A stretch of 64,000 nt of DNA from Arthrospira sp. PCC 9108. GTDB lineage: Bacteria; Cyanobacteriota; Cyanobacteriia; Cyanobacteriales; Microcoleaceae. The notes below the pieces were generated by a model. That model was not told the DNA's origin. It worked only from the letters and a program-made list of their open reading frames with translations, and did no database searches. The position numbers were made by a program, and so were the translations under genes. The stretch spans positions 768,501 through 832,500 of the forward strand of contig CP066886.1 in the NCBI GenBank assembly GCA_016745315.1. The letters run 5' to 3'. Positions 37,110-45,573 of the stretch are shown piece by piece (within the stretch, counting starts at the first letter, position 1; every line of letters starts with the position of its first letter).

Positions 37110-37380
37110 TTTTAACCTCTAGTGTTGTGGTTAATCGTTCCCACGAAGCTGTTACGGCTCTCGCCCATTCTATCTGGGGGAACAAATCTCCCTAGAATCT
37201 AGCCGGGGTTGGAACCCGGCTAGAAGCAATTATTGACTTCTGCCCCCAGTAACAGGTTGGGGAGGGAAACCTCCCATTTCAATTCGGGGGGGCTAGTTAT
37301 CAATGCGGTGGGAATCACCCGGTTATCCGCGACTTCCCCCCAGGTGTGAGGGGAAAGTTTCGTCCTTTACCGGCTAGGAC
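37110..37380 (-). ncRNA. Candidate bridge RNA / structured leader of the IS110-like gene
   Basis: 270 bp without an ORF, upstream of the recombinase, very rich in stems: TCTAGCCGGG/CCCGGCTAGA (37198-37207 with 37215-37224, 10 bp, 7-nt loop); GGGAGG-GAAA-CCTCCC (37260-37275) inside an outer GCCCCC/GGGGGGC pair (37242-37293); and CTTCCCC/GGGGAAAG near 37333-37356. In the IS110 group the bridge RNA is encoded exactly here, between the left end and the gene. Loop guides and core sequences are not assigned, so this is an inference from position and structure. Confidence 0.5.
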
Positions 37381-37383
37381 TCA

Positions 37384-37647
37384 TCAGGCGGTGAAATCTA
37401 GATTTTCTAAAGCTGATAGTGTATATTCCAAGTCTGCATAAATTTGATTGTGATACATTTCAAGCTGCATTGCATAATTATGCACATCTTGGAATCGTTC
37501 ATCATTAGAGATAAAATCGATAACTCTTAGGTGAGTAATGGTGTTATCAATTTCCATTTTGGCTTTAATTAAACAGTTCGAGAAAGAGACTGCCTCTCGT
37601 GTCAAATCGACCCACGCGCAAAGAGAATTTTCATCCTCGCCAAACAA
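37384..37647 (-). CDS. Hypothetical acidic protein
   Basis: Up to 87 aa, TTG start at 37647, with an even amphipathic helical pattern (REAVSFSNCLIKAKMEIDNTITHLRVIDF, shown in two parts in the family sense) and many Asp/Glu. No recognised family. The start is uncertain because no ribosome site is clear. It lies immediately upstream of the structured leader and could belong to the same insertion. Confidence 0.4.
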   Translation of the reverse strand: MFGEDENSLCAWVDLTREAVSFSNCLIKAKMEIDNTITHLRVIDFISNDERFQDVHNYAMQLEMYHNQIYADLEYTLSALENLDFTA

Positions 37648-37855
37648 GTGACCAGGAAAATCCGCTGATGTTTTTTGTCCAAGCGGTGAAACCCGCTAGG
37701 CGAATTGGCGGCCTCGGCTTTTGGTTTGACCATAGGCTTTTTACCTATATATAGGGTGTGCTTTTGCGATCGCCTGACCAACCCCAAGGCGATCGCATAA
37801 ATCTACCAGCTTCCCCGCTCTCAACATCCGGCTTTTTACCTATCGCGCTCGAATA

Positions 37856-38212
37856 ATGGAAAACCCGCAGCACACTGTACGGGGAAAACAAGAAGTCAGT
37901 CTCGATGACGTTAACGGAAACAGCTGTCGGGCTACTGGATCAGATGGCTATGGAGCTAAATCTGAATCGGTCCGAATTGGTGGAACAGATTGCCAGGGGG
38001 ATAATTTCCAGTCAAGCGGGGAAAGTGTCCCCGGAACAGGCGGGAAAATTCTAGACCTGTTGGAGGAGTTGTTTGCTGGTTTCCATGAGTATGTCAAAAG
38101 CCATGAGGCTCGATTAGAGCAAAGACTGCAAGCAAACCGAGACTATCAATCTCAAATGAAAAAACAAATGGAGAACATCCGACAGGAGATTCTCCAACAG
38201 GTCTCTAAATAA
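37856..38212 (+). CDS. Ribbon-helix-helix regulator with coiled tail, read in two frames
   Basis: The single open frame (118 codons) gives a nonsense-like Gly/Ser middle. The +1 frame from ATG 37905 reads MTLTETAVGLLDQMAMELNLNRSELVEQIARG, a clear RHH/CopG-type DNA-binding domain, and stops at TAG 38052. The open frame then supplies the rest, LDLLEELFAGFHEYVKSHEARLEQR, a coiled coil. The ancestral protein thus switches frame near 37903 and back near 38042, where G GGA AAA sits directly before TTC TAG. Two compensating indels, or a -1 shift at that heptamer, would restore it. Confidence 0.65.
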   Translation: MENPQHTVRGKQEVSLDDVNGNSCRATGSDGYGAKSESVRIGGTDCQGDNFQSSGESVPGTGGKILDLLEELFAGFHEYVKSHEARLEQRLQANRDYQSQMKKQMENIRQEILQQVSK

Positions 38213-38359
38213 ATTGAGCGCCCCTCGTGCCCACGGGGGGTGCTTTCTATTTTGGCACGCAGTTAAACCCTCAACAAATAGACAATCCATGGCACAACAT
38301 CTTTCTAACCCTCAAACTGTCACCGGTGAAAAGGCGATCGCTCATAAAGTCACCGATTC

Positions 38360-38376
38360 CGTCACCCTGGGTGACG
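38360..38376. promoter_or_regulatory. 17-bp palindrome, copy 1
   Basis: Perfect palindrome CGTCACCCTGGGTGACG. Identical copies at 38760-38776 and 38965-38981. All lie inside coding sequence, spaced 400 and 205 bp. Likely a protein-binding site (operator, iteron or partition site) of this element. Confidence 0.6.
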
Positions 38377-38456
38377 CAAAAGTTAAAAATTTAAACGCGC
38401 CGTTACGCGCGATCGCTCATAACCCGACCGACACAATCCCAAGCGTTCCCCCAGAA

Positions 38457-38511
38457 GTGCTGGAACTTCAGTCCTAAGTGCTGGAACTTCAGTCCTAAGT
38501 GCTGGAACTTC
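38457..38511. repeat. Tandem 21-bp repeat (2.6 copies)
   Basis: GTGCTGGAACTTCAGTCCTAA occurs at 38457 and 38478, then its first 13 bases at 38499. Each full unit carries an in-frame TAA. Confidence 0.9.
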
Positions 38512-38713
38512 GAGACCTTATCGGGAGGAATTATGCAGCTTTCCGCCAAGTCGCCCGTTATCTTGATGTGGCGATCGCCCTAATTCATGAAAACCGTCCC
38601 TTTCTAGCGAGGCTTTTCTTGGTTCGCAGCATAGCCAAAAACTCACAATCGATACTTTTGGCTATAAATAGTCGAACGATACCTGGGGAAGATGATGATA
38701 GGGGGTCAGGCCG

Positions 38714-39262
38714 ATGAAGGGAAAATCTAAGTCACCGGGGCAGCTTTCCCTCTCAATTCCGTCACCCTGGGTGACGGATTCTGAAAGTGTAGAACCATTC
38801 GATCCTTTTTGGGATGATATGGCTGTCTTGAAACATCTTAGGGACTGTCCCAATCAAGACCACAAACAACTCGCTCAATCCACTGATATCCCGGTGTCTC
38901 GTGTAGTCAAGTCTCTGGAAAGGTTACGCGAGAAAGGTAAGGTTAAGTATTTGGGATGGATAGCCGTCACCCTGGGTGACGAAAATTTATCCCCGGTGAA
39001 CACTTTTCAGAGCGATCGCCTAACTGTTCGCTGGAAAGCTAAGTCAACCGCCCAAGACACCAACGGGAATAAATATGCTTACCTATATAGGGGAAAAAAG
39101 CAGGTTTGTTACCTTGCCGGCCCCCATCTATCGGAAAAAGCTAAAGCGATCGCCAACCAAGTAGAACAGTGGATCGAGTCCGGCTTGTCTCTCGAAGCTA
39201 TCCTAGAAAAACTTCCCGCACTTAAATCGGGTGGTTGGAAATCCCCAGATAGCAACTCCTAA
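38714..39262 (+). CDS. Winged-helix DNA-binding protein of the integrated element
   Basis: 182 aa. Residues about 35-80 form a winged helix: DDMAVLKHLRDCPNQDHKQLAQ, DIPVSRVVKSLERLREKGKV and KYLGW, MarR/ArsR-like. The C-terminal half has YAYLYRGKKQVCYL and KAKAIANQVEQWIESGLSLEAI. ATG overlaps the end of the previous ORF. The gene contains two of the three palindromes. A decayed copy of its C-terminal region lies at 50085-50142, so the element or this gene was duplicated. Possible replication or transcription regulator. Confidence 0.65.
   Translation: MKGKSKSPGQLSLSIPSPWVTDSESVEPFDPFWDDMAVLKHLRDCPNQDHKQLAQSTDIPVSRVVKSLERLREKGKVKYLGWIAVTLGDENLSPVNTFQSDRLTVRWKAKSTAQDTNGNKYAYLYRGKKQVCYLAGPHLSEKAKAIANQVEQWIESGLSLEAILEKLPALKSGGWKSPDSNS
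38760..38776. promoter_or_regulatory. 17-bp palindrome, copy 2
   Basis: Identical to the site at 38360; located in codons about 16-21 of the winged-helix gene. Confidence 0.6.
38965..38981. promoter_or_regulatory. 17-bp palindrome, copy 3
   Basis: Identical to the sites at 38360 and 38760; located in the middle of the winged-helix gene, where it encodes VTLGD. Confidence 0.6.
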
Positions 39263-39272
39263 ATTTTCCACA

Positions 39273-39300
39273 GGGGGAGACTTTACTCCCCCGAAAAATT
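39273..39300 (+). terminator. Intrinsic terminator after the winged-helix gene
   Basis: GGGGGAG (39273-39279) and CTCCCCC (39286-39292) with a 6-nt loop, followed by GAAAAATTTTAT. It lies between convergent genes and could serve both strands. Confidence 0.7.
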
Positions 39301-39539
39301 TTATGATTTTACAGAAAAATTAATGAGCATTTTCCAACCCTAAACAGCGCTATTTGCTACTGTAAAATGGTTAGCGCCGTTGGCTGTGTGTAAGAGTCTT
39401 TGATGTTTTAGACAAAATACCAAGCAGCCCGGTTTAGTGCTAAAATTGGCGGAATCTAGGGCAGTTACTTCTCGATCTGTGTTTGGCTAGTAGCACCCAC
39501 TTTCCTCTGATGTCTGGCAACCTTAAGTCATCGACTGCC
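39301..39539. other. Intergenic region between convergent genes
   Basis: No gene seen. AT-rich on the left (TTTTACAGAAAAATTAAT), with no strong repeat. The short reading frames here are antisense to the recombinase gene end. Confidence 0.4.
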
Positions 39540-40127
39540 TTAGATTTCATCGATCGCGTCTCGGATTTTTTGAGGATCAGCATCAATGTAGCGCTGCAAA
39601 GATGCCATAGATTTGTGACCTGTGATAGCCATGATGGTTCTGGTATTGACTCCCTTGTTATAAAGTTTGGTAATGAAAGTGCGGCGGTAACTGTGAAGCG
39701 AGTAACCCTCATTTTGTAAACCCAGTTGAGCGATCGCTTTCCGGTGAAAAGAGTCGAACGCTTGAACTGTCACGGGCTTGGATATATCAGATGGGCTGGG
39801 AAATAGAAAATCGCCGCCACCGATGCGGTAGGTTCCAAGAATCTCTCTAAGTTTTTGGGAGATGGGAACTTGGCGGACTCCCCCATCTTTCCCGCCCGAT
39901 CGCTTCCTAGTTTCAGACCGAAAGGTAATTTCTGGTAAGGCAATGTGGGAAGCTGGGGAAACATAAACATCAGGGACTCGTAGTAACCTCACCGCTCCTA
40001 CTCGTTCACCGGTGTACATCAAGATGGCAAGTAAAGTTTGCTGCCAGGGATATTTACAGCGTTTGATTATCTTGTCGGCGATCGCATCAGGAATGATTGA
40101 TGCTTTACCAATGCGGTTTTTTTTCAT
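39540..40127 (-). CDS. Minimal tyrosine recombinase (integrase catalytic domain)
   Basis: 195 aa, only the catalytic domain of a phage-integrase/XerC-type enzyme. Catalytic set: Arg42 (YTGERVGAV), His145/Arg148 in LHSYRRT, His171 in TGHKSMAS and the nucleophile Tyr180 in LQRYID. It lacks the usual N-terminal core-binding domain, as in archaeal XerA-like or some plasmid recombinases. It is probably the integrase of the element that follows. Runs opposite to most of the element's genes. Confidence 0.82.
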   Translation of the reverse strand: MKKNRIGKASIIPDAIADKIIKRCKYPWQQTLLAILMYTGERVGAVRLLRVPDVYVSPASHIALPEITFRSETRKRSGGKDGGVRQVPISQKLREILGTYRIGGGDFLFPSPSDISKPVTVQAFDSFHRKAIAQLGLQNEGYSLHSYRRTFITKLYNKGVNTRTIMAITGHKSMASLQRYIDADPQKIRDAIDEI

Positions 40128-40332
40128 GAATTCGTGTCTGTAGGGAATTTCCCCCAGTTGCCTAGCCGACGAGGCAAAGCGATCGGCTTACCTATATGAA
40201 TATTGTAGGGTTCGGGCGGGGAGAATATTAGTTTTTGCGCCGACTTGGGGGAAAGTTTGGCGGCGAGCGATCGGATCAGCCTTCTCTATATTTGTTTACT
40301 AACCGGTAATACTCTCCCCTATTTTTGTGAAT
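40128..40332. other. Short gap between recombinase and the structural-like genes
   Basis: Contains the recombinase promoter region and an ACCTATATGAATATTGTAGG stretch. A plus-strand frame at 40245 is antisense to the 40333 gene and is discarded. Confidence 0.4.
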
Positions 40333-41295
40333 TTACCAATCCTCCCATGGTGAAAACTGCGTTATCTCAAATTCTCCCCCTTGTTTTGGGTCTGTGCTGT
40401 TGGGCGTGTAAATGCAACGGCAAAGTCCTAATCCGGGAGCTAAAAAAGAACCTTCAGCTTTAAACAGCAAAATATAGCGAGACAGAGTAGGAGTCAGATT
40501 AAAAGCTCCCCCTGTGTCAGGAACTGTAATAACAGAGCATCGATTTGTTATCCATTTTTCAAGATTATCTATGTCAATATGTGAACTGAAAACATTAGAA
40601 AACAATGCAACTTGAGATATTGCCATCCACATGGTTTCACGAGGACATAGTAAAATCTCGATATTAGTTCCTTCCTTGATAACAGACGTAGAAATTCCGT
40701 CATTCCCAATGTATGCATAAAGATTATTGGTAATATTAAAAACATATTGTTTACCGGGCAAAAAAACATCAAATTGCCAGGCTCTAACTGCTCCCTATGT
40801 TGTAGTCCACGTTCCCCAGAACCTATTATAAGTATCTACGTCATCATAATTAACTTGAGAATCAGAACTTATAAACGATGGAAGTTTGTTTATATTGGAA
40901 TCTAAGGAAATAAACGGTCTAATTGATAAATCTGGGATAGGCATATCGTCCTCTATTTCGCTTCCTATGTTGTAGTCAATTTCCGTATCTTGGCGCACCC
41001 AGATAGAGAGAATCTGAGTTGTGGGGCTGCTTGCTAAAACACCAATCCCTCCATCACTCCCATCGGAGTAGAAGCCATTTTCAAAAACAGGTAAGGATAA
41101 ATCAGACCCTACCCACCGAATAGAAAAAGGATTGTCGGCTTGGATGGTGATTTCCCGACGGACTAATAATGGCGTGGCGGGGACTATTTCAATCTCTTCC
41201 CCTGCGGTGAGTTGAAAATAACCTGACTTAATATGGCGATAATAAGCGCCGCCGCCCCCGCCACCGGTAGGACGCATTGCCAATCGAATCGGCAT
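40333..41295 (-). pseudogene. Virion-like beta-rich protein with one in-frame stop
   Basis: Two short frames lie in the same phase, separated by TAG at 40795-40797 and nine codons. Joined they give ~320 aa: MPIRLAMRPTGGGGGGAYY, then LTAGEEIEIVPATPLLVRRE, NPFSIRWVGSD, later GTWTTT*GAVRAWQFDVFLPG and KQYVFNITNNLYAYI. The poly-Gly linker and repeated beta-strand pattern resemble phage structural or fibre proteins. The N-terminal pattern (strand, PATPLLV, NPFSIRWVG) resembles that at 42418. Family unknown. Confidence 0.55.
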
Positions 41296-41333
41296 TTATA
41301 GTAGAATAAAAATAACCACTTCTATTGTCTCAC

Positions 41334-41617
41334 ATGAACATCACTCCGGGAGTCTATCCTGATTTTTCCGAAACCACATTAGAAGCCTTAACCTTAGCTA
41401 TGGGGCGGCGATTGCTACAAAGGCAAAAAAACTGACGATTAACTTCACAGGAAAAGACGTTATGGATTTAACTCTCAATGAAGAGGATTCTGTTGTCAAC
41501 CTGGATATTGACGAGCTAGAAACTTATATAGAAGGTGGCGCGATTAAAGTCCAAGAGCCGTTTGTTGATGCCTTTGAACCCGGTATAGGGCAGTTACCCT
41601 TTAACCAAACAATTTAG
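41334..41617 (+). pseudogene. Small element gene with a frameshift at A AAA AAC
   Basis: From ATG 41334, 33 codons (MNITPGVYPDFSETTLEALTL) end at CAA AAA AAC TGA. The -1 frame continues KKLTINFTGKDVMDLTLNEEDSV and ends FNQTI at 41617. The joined ~94-aa product is acidic. The heptamer A AAA AAC sits immediately before the stop, so -1 ribosomal frameshifting is possible; a one-base loss from an A8 run is the simpler alternative. Function unknown. Confidence 0.5.
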
Positions 41618-41843
41618 CTAGTGCTTTACTGCATTTAGTTGTACATCAACACATAGCAGAATTTAGTTTCGAGCTAAACCCCGAACCCGCCAAACAACAT
41701 TGTGATTTTCTATCGACCTAACGTTAGGGAAATGGAACTTATCCATTAATATGCACCATCACTTTAACAGACTATCCGTAATCATTGACTACACTAATGG
41801 TATGACTTCAACCGCACAACCATACTTATTGACACCTTAAACT

Positions 41844-42417
41844 ATGGCAGAAAATCGCTGTTCAGAAACCGACACATTTTCATTTGAAATTAATCAAAGT
41901 AATGCCAGTAATTATGTTAATGACCCATTAACACTTGGGCTGTTTCTAGTGCGTTAATTCAATATCTGCCAATATTGACCCTAGATGGCTATGGCGGGCT
42001 AATGCCTTCCTAGAAAGTCTCACCGCCTCAGTTTGGTGTCCAAGTTTTCCCCGGTCTCCTTATCCTGAATTTTACCCAGAGGATTCGGCGGCAGAAAGAG
42101 CAGCTAAATTAATGAAATTAGAGAGTAACCATCCTAAATTTGGGCTGCAATTGCTTAGAAGGAAAAGCGCCACAGGTCCATGGATTGAGGCAGCTTGTCC
42201 TATCATTCAAAATCGAGGGAGGCGGTTTTATGTTCCTCTAATTAATCCTTACTTAACAGCAAACGAGGTCAAAATATTTGGCAGTGTCTGACCGCTAGGT
42301 TTAAGTTTTAAGGATTATGGCAACGGCATATTAGGGGGCGGTTCAATAGCCAGTAATCGCATCTATGACACTCTTTACATCGAGGGAGAACATAGAGTAG
42401 AATTAGATTTAATATTG
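41844..42417 (+). pseudogene. Element gene with frameshift and in-frame stop
   Basis: ATG 41844 gives MAENRCSETDTFSFEINQ and stops at 41955. The neighbouring frame continues from about 41960 as ANIDPRWLWRANAFLESL, PEFYPEDSAAERAAKLM, NHPKFGLQLLRRKSATG, RRFYVPLINPYLTANEVKI, TGA at 42289, then GLSFKDYGNGILGGGS and IYIEGEHRVELDLI-like text. It resembles a phage-type protein of unknown role (about 190 aa). The last frame stays open into the next gene. Confidence 0.45.
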
Positions 42418-42717
42418 ATGGCTAAACGTCCGGCTAATACAGTGATGAACACAGTCACTGTAAGCCCTAATCCCATGTTAATAGCCCCCGCTAATCTAAG
42501 CCGTGCTTATTTTGAAATTCAAAATCAGGGAGAAATTGAGCTCCTTTGGGGTTTTGGCACATTGGGAAGTGACGCGACAAGCAATCCATTCAAAATGCCA
42601 CCCGGCCAGATTTATTATCCAGGTAATGTAGCCGGATTTATACCAACTGACGCGATATGGGCAAAAGTAAAAGAGGGAACGACAACTGTTCTGATTATGG
42701 AGAGTTATTATCAATGA
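42418..42717 (+). CDS. Phage-like beta-sandwich protein
   Basis: 99 aa. NTVTVSPNPMLIAPANLSRAYFEI followed by QNQGEIELLWGFGTL resembles a short beta-sandwich widespread among phage virion proteins (VtV-x-a-x-xll-x-aN-x-xR-x-x-x-i-qN). GYIPTDAIWAKVKEGT-type C-terminal strands follow. The ATG at 42418 is preceded by an alternative TTG. Stop overlaps the next ATG (42714). No lesion seen. Confidence 0.55.
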   Translation: MAKRPANTVMNTVTVSPNPMLIAPANLSRAYFEIQNQGEIELLWGFGTLGSDATSNPFKMPPGQIYYPGNVAGFIPTDAIWAKVKEGTTTVLIMESYYQ

Positions 42718-43282
42718 CCACAGCTTTATATAGCAGTGAAAATACCGAGGATTTAAGTTATCTACCAGAGGGACAATATGAAGTAGATGCAGTTAATTTG
42801 TGGAATAGTGATTTGTCATCAATGCTTTACGCTAAAAAGGTGATATTCAAACGCCACTTTTTGCTTCCCGGTTCTCCATCTGATGCTTTCCTTTCATTCG
42901 AGAGTTAAAAGCCTTAGCTAATGTTCCCATACAATACAGGACAATTAATGAATTTCCGAAAACGGATCGACAAACGGATAAAACGGATTCAAGACGCAAA
43001 GATAACTATCGTTTTCTTGTTGAGCAATGGTTAGAGAGAATTGAGTATCTATGCCAAACTTTTGACTTTTTAGAAGTGTTGCCAGTCTCTGCCCTGTTAA
43101 GGTCTTGGCAAAGCCAATATCTGCCTAATGCTTATGTGATGCTAAAACAACGGGAAACCATTAAGCAGGTTTCTTTGGACATTATCGAGGCGATGGATCC
43201 AGAATGTCTGACTGATAATCGGGTGTTGTCTGAGGAGGGATGGAGGCAATTATTTATTAATTGGGATGAGGAATCTTTGTAA
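42714..43282 (+). pseudogene. Unknown element protein with one frameshift
   Basis: ATG 42714 gives MTTALYSSENTEDLSYLPEG to FLSFES-stop at 42908. The -1 frame continues IRELKALANVPIQYRTINEFP, a charged TDRQTDKTDSRRKDN linker, VEQWLERIEYLCQTFDFLEVL and ends at 43282. About 189 aa in all. The junction is near 42890-42900. Start and stop overlap their neighbours, so it belongs to a tight operon. Confidence 0.5.
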
Positions 43283-43907
43283 TGAGAGAGGTAGAAGAGC
43301 GTAGCCGAAGGGTGAAAGACATTGTTAGGAATCGCAACTACCGGCAAGCTGTAGATGTAATAGAAAGAGAGGTCAAAAGATTAGAAGCAGACGACAAACC
43401 CAGGGCTAGAGTAAGGATTCCCCGTGATGACGGGGATATTGATATAGACGTTGGAGGAATGGTTGATTTTGCCCGGTCGATGTTGCCCAAAGCAAGCATA
43501 GAAGCTGAGGATTTACAGGATGGTGGAACTAGGAGAGGGATAAAAACCGAAAAGATTGGCAGCACGGCTCGCGGATTTGTAGACCTTGATGAAGATGGAA
43601 ACCCCAAAGGTTTTGGGGGAACAATTGACAGTATCAACGATGCAAATGTCTCGGTTTACCTTGGGGAATGCGAGCAATCGATGAGCGTAACTATTGGGGG
43701 AAAACGGTTACCTTTGCTAGAAATGTTTGTGAAGATGATAAAGATGAGGGAGCAGACGATAATAAAGGCGGCGGTGATGAAGATAAAGGAGATGAAAGCG
43801 ATGCAGGTAGGGTTGATTTAGGCATTTCCGGTCCCCTCCAGGTTATACTGGTTGGCTTTGTATGGCTTACTGGGCACATATTCGGGTTTTTCAAACAGAT
43901 CCTATAA
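43282..43907 (+). pseudogene. Acidic-linker, membrane-anchored protein read through a -1 shift at G GGA AAA
   Basis: The first frame (MREVEERSRRVKDIVRNRNY...) reaches SMSVTIGGKRL near 43700, after which it reads a shadow. The -1 frame continues GKTVTFARNVCEDDKDEG, an Asp/Glu/Gly-rich linker, then ISGPLQVILVGFVWLTGHIF, a C-terminal membrane helix, ending at 43907. The switch point is ATT GGG GGA AAA CGG, containing G GGA AAA. The joined ~207-aa protein (charged helix, beta region, acidic linker, TM anchor) has the build of a virion or secretion-anchoring protein. Annotated as broken because the frame must change. Confidence 0.55.
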
Positions 43908-44758
43908 AAAGCCAGTATGCAGATTTAGTTGAGTCATTCGCCGGGAAAAGTTTTAAAAATTTCGGATCTGACATAGAGTTGAACATTTCAATGTATAGCG
44001 CCCCTTATATTTCTGCCCCTTTAGTCAATTTAGGTTATACAAATCCAGGCTCCATTACCGCGTTTAGAAGGAAACTGCAGGAGGAAGAGGGGTTCTTACA
44101 TTCTTCTACTACAATAAAAGAGAGAATATCAGTAACAAAACTGGGGAAATTCGCTAAAGAGAGTTCTCCACGCTATTTTGCTACATCTACCAACCTAGGT
44201 CATGACGGGTATTATACCGTTGATTCTATTGCGGCTCCCTGGGTTGCTAATCCAAATGCGGAAGGGTAACCGAAACTTTATGAACATTACTGGATTATTA
44301 GACACATTCATCAAATAGGATCGTACTCCAGATATCACCCAGTTTATCCCTGTAAATGGGTGGAGAATTATCAACCAGAGCCACCGCCAAGTCTACCAAT
44401 ATTAAGGAGTGATATGCTTCAATCATGCTGTGAAGATTTGACCAAGATGACTCGGGAAATACATAAAGCCCTAGGGGTCAGGAAGTTGTTAGACAAGAGT
44501 TTCCAGGTTCCGTCTAATATGATGATACCAGAAGGTAAAGGTAATCATGCAAATAAGGATTATCTGGAAATCATGTCTGACCTGTTGAAAACCATCGACA
44601 ATTATGGTTTTGATGCTCCGGTTACTGTTAAAGTTCAGGATACGAATAAAGCCCAAAAAGGCGACCAGTCTATAGAGTTAAAGTTTAACTCGCTGGGGGC
44701 TATATTAAAGGCTCAGACTGAACTGTTGATTGAGTTGAAAGGTGATAGTGCTAACTAG
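43862..44758 (+). pseudogene. Element protein with one in-frame TAA
   Basis: Two frames in the same phase, 43862-44269 and 44270-44758, are separated only by TAA at 44267-44269. MAYWAHIRVFQTDPIKSQYAD; NPGSITAFRRKLQEEEGF; after the stop PKLYEHYWIIRHIH, NYQPEPPPSLPIL and SCCEDLTKMTREIHKALGV. About 298 aa joined. Pro-rich linker in the middle. Overlaps the previous gene by 46 bp. Family not recognised. Confidence 0.5.
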
Positions 44759-45125
44759 GTTAAATATTCAGATTCGCCTAGCTTATATAATGACGAGAAT
44801 GTATCGGACTTTAGCTAAGTTATATTACAGAACGTCGGCGATTTTGGACGGGTTGGGAATTCCTATTATCTCGAAGGTGGTGACTTTACCGATTGAGTTT
44901 AATGTGTTTGGTAAAAAACACTGGGGAGCTGGTAAGGGATTCGGTAAGGATAGTAAAAAGGGTCAGGAGCCTAAACTTGATTTAAACGATGAAGACACGA
45001 CAGAAGCTATGTTACCCGATTTATTAGAGATTCATGATTATGAAATAGAGGTTGATGAGTTTAGGTTTAAAAGCACTGACCTTTATGAGATAATTTTGAA
45101 TATGGCAGCTAAAATGAGGACATAA
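44742..45125 (+). CDS. Unknown element protein
   Basis: 127 aa, GTG start at 44742 overlapping the previous gene. Hydrophobic N-terminal region (RLNIQIRLAYIMTRMYRTLAK), then a Gly/Lys-rich WGAGKGFGKDSKKGQEP linker and an acidic C-terminal LEIHDYEIEVDEFRF. No known motif; intact. Confidence 0.5.
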   Translation: MIVLTRLNIQIRLAYIMTRMYRTLAKLYYRTSAILDGLGIPIISKVVTLPIEFNVFGKKHWGAGKGFGKDSKKGQEPKLDLNDEDTTEAMLPDLLEIHDYEIEVDEFRFKSTDLYEIILNMAAKMRT

Positions 45126-45127
45126 TC

Positions 45128-45569
45128 GTGACCAAAAGAAATCCCCCCCCGTGGTTCCAATCGTCCCCCAAGCGATTCGGGTAGTGGTAAGAAGCCACCA
45201 TCTGAAAGAGAGAAAAAAGCGGGGTTAAGAACTGATACAAACAACAGAATAGAGGAAGCGATCGCTGTCTTGGATTTTCGGCTACATTTAGACTATTTAA
45301 ATATGGCTTCAGCCGTTGGGGGCGGCGACTTTGAAGAGTTTAAACGTTCTTGGTTGATGAATTATTATAATGCGATGACGGAACCGAGGTTTAAAGACAA
45401 ACCCAAAAGTCCTCCTACTAGAGAGGAACGGGCACGTCTCTTAAAAACTAATGATGAGTTGATGATGAATCGCCAAATCAAATCCGACAATTTGTCATCA
45501 AGGGAAAATCTAGCTGAATTTCGCCGAAGTAGAGACTTGTTGCCATTCGATTCTGATAATATAGGTTAA
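45128..45569 (+). pseudogene. Unknown element protein with a C8 homopolymer frameshift
   Basis: GTG 45128 gives MTKRNPPP and soon stops. In the +1 frame the sequence continues RGSNRPPSDSGSGKKPPSEREKK, then LRTDTNNRIEEAIAVLDFRLHL and SAVGGGDFEEFKRSWLMNYYNAM, ending SRDLLPFDSDNIG. The change occurs at a run of eight C (45143-45150), one more than needed. About 146 aa. The N-terminal tail is probably disordered. Confidence 0.5.
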
Positions 45570-45573
45570 AACT

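Larger units (their letters stand above)
38289..38717 (+). pseudogene. Small element gene split by a 21-bp tandem triplication
   Basis: Starts ATG 38289 (MAQHLSNPQTVTGEK), contains one copy of the 17-bp palindrome in frame, and runs to VPPEVLELQS-stop at 38477. The 21-bp unit then repeats, again with VLELQS-stop, and a third partial unit continues as VLELRDLIGRNYAAFRQVARYLDV to 38717. All three share one frame, so without the duplication it would be a single ~125-aa protein. The C-terminal part may be made from GTG 38499. Function unknown. Confidence 0.55.

Noticed and set aside
37856..38050. The Gly/Ser-rich N-terminal half of the open 118-codon frame as a real protein
   Set aside because: The +1 frame over the same bases gives a well-formed ribbon-helix-helix domain, so the Gly/Ser text is a shadow translation.
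40245..40463. 72-aa plus-strand ORF with a hydrophobic stretch
   Set aside because: Mostly antisense to the 40333-41295 gene, whose frame continues through a single stop with coherent beta-rich sequence.
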